A DNA stretch of 64,000 nt, taken from assembly GCF_001465795.2 (NCBI RefSeq), contig NZ_CP013659.2, forward strand, positions 1,320,501 through 1,384,500. Reading direction: 5' to 3'. A program made the translations under genes and the position numbers. The notes beneath the pieces were generated by a model, which saw only the letters and a list, made by a program, of their open reading frames with translations, had not been told where the DNA came from and did no database searches. The DNA comes from Planococcus rifietoensis (GTDB lineage: Bacteria; Bacillota; Bacilli; Bacillales_A; Planococcaceae). Shown here piece after piece: positions 59,369-64,000 of the stretch (position 1 is its first letter; every line of letters starts with the position of its first letter).

Positions 59369-59467
59369 ATGTGAATATCTCTTCTTATGTACTCGTAAAA
59401 CATAAGCAAGAACAGAGTTCACTGTATTCAGTTGATACAAAAGATCTGATAAATGCGCCACTTATTA

Positions 59468-59560
59468 GTTTACATATGACGCCGAACTTAAGCGAAGAAG
59501 CTCAAACATGAGTATCTTTTTTTTTTTTTTTTTTGAAAATTAACTTTCACAGATTATCAC
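59468..59560 (+). repeat. Dispersed terminator-bearing repeat, copy D, with 18-T run
   Basis: Head AGTTTACATATGACGCCGAA then CTTAAGCG, hairpin GAAGAAGCTC with GAGTATCTT, and a T run of 18 (59517-59534). The tail motif is not recognisable. Confidence 0.5.
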
Positions 59561-59590
59561 GTACAAAAGTAAACTAAGTAGCAATTGATA

Positions 59591-59640
59591 AGACCCTCAG
59601 GCAATAAAAACTTTTAAAGAGTTTCATTGCCTGAGGGTCT
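59591..59640. terminator. Terminator of the Lrp gene (bidirectional form)
   Basis: AGACCCTCAGGCAAT and ATTGCCTGAGGGTCT form a perfect 15-bp stem with a 20-base loop, 13 bases after the Lrp stop. Confidence 0.85.
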
Positions 59641-59653
59641 TAATTTGAGAATA

Positions 59654-60064
59654 TTATTTATTAATGATAATGGACAGTTTATAGTTTACATGCTCATTTA
59701 AAAGGACTAGAAATTCGTCCAATTTTTCGATGGATGGAAATCTGCATTCAAGAGTATAGCAGCTATCTCCACTGATCTTATAATTATGAATCACATATTG
59801 CTTTTGTGTCTCTAAGAAAGCGAGGTACGGCTGATGATAAGTGCTTTTCGTAAAGATATTAATCAAGGCATGGACATGGTAGCCCAGTTTTGCCTGATTT
59901 ATTTTAACTGTATAGCCCTGAATGACATCGTTGCTTTCTAGCTTTTCCACGCGTGCTGATGCCGCTGGACCGCTCAAGTGAATTCGTTCGCCTAATTCTT
60001 TCATCGAAATGCGGCTATTTCTGGAGAGCTCTTCTAAGATCTGAAAATCCGTGTGATCCAGCAT
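59654..60064 (-). CDS. Lrp/AsnC-family transcriptional regulator
   Basis: 136 residues. N-terminal helix-turn-helix (DFQILEELSRNSRISMKELG, ERIHLSGPAASARVEKLESN) and a C-terminal RAM ligand-binding domain (HALINIFTKSTYHQPYLAFL, CYTLECRFPSIEKLDEFLVL). Normal length. Divergent from the MFS gene across 450 bases, so it may control that transporter in response to an amino acid. Confidence 0.9.
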   Translation of the reverse strand: MLDHTDFQILEELSRNSRISMKELGERIHLSGPAASARVEKLESNDVIQGYTVKINQAKLGYHVHALINIFTKSTYHQPYLAFLETQKQYVIHNYKISGDSCYTLECRFPSIEKLDEFLVLLNEHVNYKLSIIINK

Positions 60065-60516
60065 GTGTCACAAATCCCTTCATTGATAAAGTAAAACGGC
60101 TAAAAGACTTAATTTATCCCGTGTATTTCTAAAGTGCTCTTATTATACACTTAACGATATCCAAACTAAAGGAGTTCAGAATCTGAACACACAGTAAAGT
60201 CAGACACGTTTTGTCTTCAAAATCGATGCTGTTAGAACCATTTTTACTGGGTGTTTTGAGCAAGGGATTGGGAAAATTTCAGGAAAACAGGAGAGTTATT
60301 GCAAAGCGGTTAAAGATCTTTTAATTTGGCTATTACCACCCAGGGCAGGAATTATCGCTGTTCGCTTAATGTTAGCTACCCATTGACAACTGTCGAAAGT
60401 ATCGATGAAAAAGTTGCACAGTTGAAATTGTTTCGTCGATCGAGTTTTCCGTCCAATTGTAGGGCCAACCCTTCCTTTTTTTAGATAAGCAGAAATTTGA
60501 GAGAGGAAGTTAATCA
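60065..60516. other. Divergent intergenic region between Lrp and MFS genes
   Basis: About 450 bases with no coherent ORF. It must contain both promoters; the AT-rich part at 60070-60170 is likely on the Lrp side. I could not identify an operator with confidence. Confidence 0.5.
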
Positions 60517-61719
60517 GTGAATCATTTACAGCAGAAATTATGGACTAAAGATTTCATTATTCTATCTTTGATCAATTTTTTCTTAATCTTTGTCTATCTT
60601 CTATTAAATGCCACAATCGCTCTATACGCGCTACAAGAATGGAATGCTACTACCGGACAAGCAGGACTGGTGGCGGGAATATTTATCATTGGCGCATTGG
60701 CGGGTCGGTTGCTAACTGGATCGATCATTGAAAAAGTCGGTTATAAATCCTTATTGATCGTTGGGCTTATCTTTTTTACGGCAACGATTCTCCTGTATTT
60801 TGTGAATTTCGGACTCGCGTTTTTCATGGTTAGCCGTTTTTTGAATGGTGTGACACTGGGGGTTGCGACTACTGTCATCGGCACGCTTGTGGTGCTTACG
60901 ATTCCGGAGTCGAAGAGAGGAGAAGGAATTGGCTATTTCTCCGTCAGTACTGCTATGGCTACAGGGCTTGGCCCATTTACGGGACTTTATATGACACAAC
61001 ATACCGAATTTGTGATGATTTTTCTCTTCTGCCTAGTACTGGGGATTGTGAGTACGCTGGTTGGCTTTTTCATCACTGTGCCTAAAATAGAGAAAACAGA
61101 AGTGGAACCAACTAGAAAAGGCTGCAAGCTTTCTGATCTTATTGAACCGAAAGCCATTCCCATCAGTTTTATTGTTCTGATCATGACTTTTTGTTTCTCA
61201 AGTGTTCTTTCTTTTATAAATTTATATGCGATTGAATTGAATTTGGTGGATACAGCTAGTTTTTTCTTTATTGTTTATACAATCAGCGTCTTGATATCAC
61301 GGCCATTTAGCGGGCGGTTGATGGATAGTATCGGTCCGAATTACGTGATCTACCCGGCTTTTTTCATGTTCGGAGTTGGAATGATTCTTCTCAGTACAGC
61401 AAACAGTTCTGGCACGTTGTTAGCCGCAGCTGCTCTAATAGGGCTTGGTTTTGGTAATATTTCGTCCATCAGCCAGACCATCGCAGTGACTGTCGCTGCG
61501 CCCCACCGGATGGGTCTTGCTACTGCAACGTTCTTCATCTTCTTTGATATTGGAAATGGATTTGGCCCTTCTCTTTTAGGGATTGTCATTCCGGTAATTG
61601 GCTTTCCTGCCACGTATGCAATATTGGGTTTTGCAGTTTTGGCGATGCCCTTCCTTTATTATGTATTGCATGGAAAGGAAGAGAAGAAAGCCCGCATGAA
61701 CTTGATAGATAATAAATAA
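60517..61719 (+). CDS. MFS transporter
   Basis: 400 residues with 12 membrane helices. The loop 2-3 motif is AGRLLTGSIIEKVGYKSLLI and its repeat in the second half is ISRPFSGRLMDSIGPNYVIY, the signature of 12-helix drug/metabolite exporters. The central loop lies at about residues 195-215 (PKIEKTEVEPTRKG). Start GTG after GAGAGGAAG. Probably an exporter; divergent from the Lrp regulator. Confidence 0.9.
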   Translation: MNHLQQKLWTKDFIILSLINFFLIFVYLLLNATIALYALQEWNATTGQAGLVAGIFIIGALAGRLLTGSIIEKVGYKSLLIVGLIFFTATILLYFVNFGLAFFMVSRFLNGVTLGVATTVIGTLVVLTIPESKRGEGIGYFSVSTAMATGLGPFTGLYMTQHTEFVMIFLFCLVLGIVSTLVGFFITVPKIEKTEVEPTRKGCKLSDLIEPKAIPISFIVLIMTFCFSSVLSFINLYAIELNLVDTASFFFIVYTISVLISRPFSGRLMDSIGPNYVIYPAFFMFGVGMILLSTANSSGTLLAAAALIGLGFGNISSISQTIAVTVAAPHRMGLATATFFIFFDIGNGFGPSLLGIVIPVIGFPATYAILGFAVLAMPFLYYVLHGKEEKKARMNLIDNK

Positions 61720-61768
61720 GCACAAGCAATAGGTACTGAAACAAATATAAAAAAAGGGATTGAATGAG

Positions 61769-62347
61769 ATGAATTTAAGAGTTGAATCGTTACTAGATAA
61801 TCGCAAGGACATCAAAAAGGTTAAGGAACTATACGAGGGTTCATTTCCTCAGAATGAACGGATGCCTATGAACCTATTGCTATGGAAAGCGAAAAAGAAT
61901 TTTGTGGATTTTCTAGTTATCTATGACAAGGAAGAATTTGTTGGATTTACCTATTTAATCACGCGTGAAGATTTGACGTATGTCCTGTATATAGCGATTG
62001 ACAGTACTGTGAGATCAAAAGGATATGGCAGCTTGGCACTTGCCCAAATTAATGAGAAGTTCCCAAACAATCGAATTATACTCAATATTGAAGTCGTCGA
62101 TGAGACCGCAGACAATTACGAGCAGCGGATTACAAGAAGAAAGTTCTACACCCGAAACGGTTATGAAGGTTCATCATTCCAATATAGAGACCGCTGGGGT
62201 TTATATGAAATTATGATCCGTGGAGACAAGATGAATACGGAAGAATTTTATGCTTTATTGAAAAAATTTGCGGGATCGTTGCTGTTCTCGATCTTCAAAC
62301 CACATATTACGGCATCTGTAAAAAATCCGAATTCTTCCTTTAAATAA
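61769..62347 (+). CDS. GNAT N-acetyltransferase
   Basis: 192 residues. YIAIDSTVRSKGYGSLALAQ is the acetyl-CoA region and TRRKFYTRNGYEGSSFQYRD the C-terminal part. The substrate part begins DIKKVKELYEGSFPQNERMP, as in other GNAT proteins of Firmicutes. A C-terminal extension of about 35 residues (MNTEEFYALLKKFAGSLLFS) follows the domain. ATG at 61769 chosen over an in-frame TTG nine bases upstream. Possibly co-transcribed with the MFS gene (49-base gap). Confidence 0.8.
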   Translation: MNLRVESLLDNRKDIKKVKELYEGSFPQNERMPMNLLLWKAKKNFVDFLVIYDKEEFVGFTYLITREDLTYVLYIAIDSTVRSKGYGSLALAQINEKFPNNRIILNIEVVDETADNYEQRITRRKFYTRNGYEGSSFQYRDRWGLYEIMIRGDKMNTEEFYALLKKFAGSLLFSIFKPHITASVKNPNSSFK

Positions 62348-62718
62348 CACAGTTTATGAATAACTTGAAATGTGGAGAGGTGAAGCCGATAAATCACATC
62401 TACTCTACATTTGTTTTTATTTGCAAAATTGCATTGAGACTACTTAAAATGAAAACCCTTAATTAAGTTATTAAAAGAAGCCCCACATTAAGGAAACAGA
62501 TCTTGAAAGTTTTCAAAACGCACCGTATCTTATACAGATTAAACGACTGAGATTTTGATTGTTGAAACGGTCTTTTTAACATAAAATTCTTTTATTTCCT
62601 TTTTATCATGCGAAAAAGTCAAATTGTTTTCTATTACCCTAAAATTATGATAACGTTATTTACAAATGTGTTTCATATGTTTCATTATGATATAAAAGTC
62701 TTAACCATTTTAGATGTT

Positions 62719-62740
62719 AAATTTCGGGAAACCGAAATTT
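62719..62740. promoter_or_regulatory. Perfect palindrome with GAAA centre upstream of the sugar dehydrogenase gene
   Basis: AAATTTCGG, GAAA, CCGAAATTT, directly followed by a TATATATT element that could be a -10 box. It may be an operator or an RNA hairpin with a GAAA tetraloop. The rest of 62348-62718 shows no gene. Confidence 0.5.
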
Positions 62741-62784
62741 GATATATATTCAGTCGAATATTCTAGAAATGGGGAGGAAAAACT

Positions 62785-64000
62785 ATGACAAAATTATCAT
62801 GGTCAAGATTAATGTCCCTCACAGTGCTAAGTTCTGTATTGGCTTTAGCAGCATGCGGCAATGACGATTCTTCAAACGAAGAGTCAACAACAGATGACTC
62901 AGATGCTGCAACAGAGGAGAGTACAGATGAGGGCACTACAACAGAAGAAGATGCAGATGAGGGCTCTAATGAAAGCGCAGAAACTGAACCCAAAGTCACT
63001 GAGTTTGAACCAGCATTTCCAGAACAAACTAGAGCACCTGCAGTAGAAACTGAAACAGAACTTAATGAGGAAGTTGTGGTTGAGGGTCTTGGCGTATCTT
63101 GGGGGATGGTAGAGTTTGAACCAAACCGCTTGCTTGTGACGCAAAGAGATGAAGCAGAACTTCTTATTGTAAACCTTGAAGATGGTTCTGTTTCAGATCC
63201 AATCGAAGGTACACCTGAAGTGAATAACTCAGGCCAAGGCGGGTTGCTTGATATAACCGTTGCACCTGATTTTGACGACTCAAGATTAGTATTTATGACG
63301 TTTTCACAAGACTTTGAAGACGGTACTGTCACTGCTGTTGGTAAAGGTGTTTTATCAGAAGATGAATCTTCGCTTGAAGATTTTGAAGTCATCTTCCAAG
63401 CGACTCCGGCATATGATGGCGACCTACACTATGGCGGTCGTATTATCTTTGATGAGGCTGGCAACCTATTCCTAACTACTGGAGAGCGTTCAGACGAGCC
63501 AATTCGTGAGCGTGCACAAGACTTGGATGCTTACTTAGGTAAAGTCATTCACATTACACAGGACGGGGAACCAGTAGATTCAAATCCTTTTGTCGAAGAT
63601 GAAGACGCACTGGACGGGATTTACAGCTACGGTCACCGTAATATTCAAGGTATCGACTACAATCCTGAAACAGGAGACTTATGGATCGTGGAATTCGGTC
63701 CACAAGCTGGGGATGAACTGAATATCATCGAACCAGCGAATAACTATGGATGGCCTATTGTTTCTTATGGTATCGAGTATACTGGTGAGTTAATCAATGA
63801 TGGTATCTCAGAACACGAGGCGCAAGGCTTTGTTGAACCAAGATATTATTGGGATCCAACAAGTGCGCCAAGTGGTATGTCATTCTATGATAATGACGCA
63901 ATTCCTGAATGGGAAAACAATTTGTTCATCGGTGGTTTAGCGCCGAACTATATTGTACGTGTCGTTATTGAAGATGACATCGTTGTTGGAGAAGAACGTC
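62785..64000 (+). CDS. Lipoprotein PQQ-dependent sugar dehydrogenase-like, 3' end outside window
   Basis: At least 405 residues, open at the right edge. Lipoprotein signal LMSLTVLSSVLALAACGN (lipobox LAAC), then an acidic Ser/Thr/Glu/Asp-rich linker (about residues 30-75), then a soluble glucose/aldose dehydrogenase beta-propeller: LHYGGRIIFDEAGNLFLTTG, IYSYGHRNIQGIDYNPETGD, EFGPQAGDELNIIEPANNYG. These match the PQQ-binding blades of the YliI/Gdh family. It would oxidise sugars at the cell surface. Strong GGGGAGG ribosome site. Many annotations call it PQQ-dependent sugar dehydrogenase or GDSL/Kelch-like by error. Confidence 0.85.
   Translation, partial: MTKLSWSRLMSLTVLSSVLALAACGNDDSSNEESTTDDSDAATEESTDEGTTTEEDADEGSNESAETEPKVTEFEPAFPEQTRAPAVETETELNEEVVVEGLGVSWGMVEFEPNRLLVTQRDEAELLIVNLEDGSVSDPIEGTPEVNNSGQGGLLDITVAPDFDDSRLVFMTFSQDFEDGTVTAVGKGVLSEDESSLEDFEVIFQATPAYDGDLHYGGRIIFDEAGNLFLTTGERSDEPIRERAQDLDAYLGKVIHITQDGEPVDSNPFVEDEDALDGIYSYGHRNIQGIDYNPETGDLWIVEFGPQAGDELNIIEPANNYGWPIVSYGIEYTGELINDGISEHEAQGFVEPRYYWDPTSAPSGMSFYDNDAIPEWENNLFIGGLAPNYIVRVVIEDDIVVGEER

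Noticed and set aside
62662..62690. ACAAATGTG ... ATATGTTTC upstream of the sugar dehydrogenase gene
   Set aside because: Arm order and spacing differ from the cluster operator; likely chance in AT-rich DNA.
62763..63392. Ser-rich minus-strand frame over the sugar dehydrogenase gene
   Set aside because: It mirrors the acidic linker and propeller on the plus strand, which has lipobox, ribosome site and family motifs.

Overview
The window reads as a low-to-moderate GC Firmicute chromosome, most likely a Planococcaceae member (Planococcus/Planomicrobium-like). This placement is an inference from the gene families (secreted M4 protease, YjaZ-type and VanZ proteins, T-box leader, cre-like site, strong AGGAGG ribosome sites, frequent TTG/GTG starts), not from an rRNA gene; no rRNA or tRNA gene was seen.

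Bases 1-10,000 hold ordinary genes: the C-terminal part of a TPR ATPase, an atypical SDR, a frameshifted M1 peptidase, a LysR regulator with a cysteine cluster, an FmdE-like protein, an M4 neutral protease with a clear promoter and terminator, and uppP.

Bases 10,076-20,380 are the most interesting part. A glucitol-type PTS (gutM, EIIC, EIIBC, EIIA) is followed by a COG4091 oxidoreductase related to the Brucella DXP-reductoisomerase-like enzyme (DRL). After one small zinc-ribbon gene comes an acetoin-dehydrogenase-type complex (E1alpha, E1beta, E2, E3) and then a SorC regulator. The PTS promoter and the E1 promoter each carry the same inverted repeat, ACATWTGT-N11-ACAAATGT, just downstream of the -10 box, so the two halves are probably one regulon. 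I propose that the PTS imports 2-C-methyl-D-erythritol (or a close polyol) as its phosphate, that the DRL-like enzyme oxidises and isomerises it to 1-deoxy-D-xylulose 5-phosphate, and that the TPP complex cleaves this to acetyl-CoA and glyceraldehyde 3-phosphate. The sequence supports co-regulation and the enzyme families; the substrate is inference.

Bases 20,500-62,400 form a long accessory region of short, mostly monocistronic genes. It includes seven GNAT acetyltransferases, two NUDIX hydrolases, two SMI1/KNR4 proteins, DUF4304, HEAT, VanZ, M50, two HExxH peptidases, a second UMP kinase, an ECF sigma/anti-sigma pair and many lipoproteins. A LytTR/AgrC-type two-component system lies next to an ABC transporter, and a T-box leader precedes a GNAT gene. 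The region shows decay: three genes have a single in-frame stop, two have no canonical start codon where the ribosome site points, and several fragments remain. It is rich in dispersed palindromes, including four copies of a 34-bp element that separate three consecutive single-gene segments, and a fused pair of IS3-type ends.

The window closes with an Lrp regulator divergent from an MFS transporter, a GNAT gene, and the 5' part of a lipoprotein PQQ-type sugar dehydrogenase that runs off the edge.
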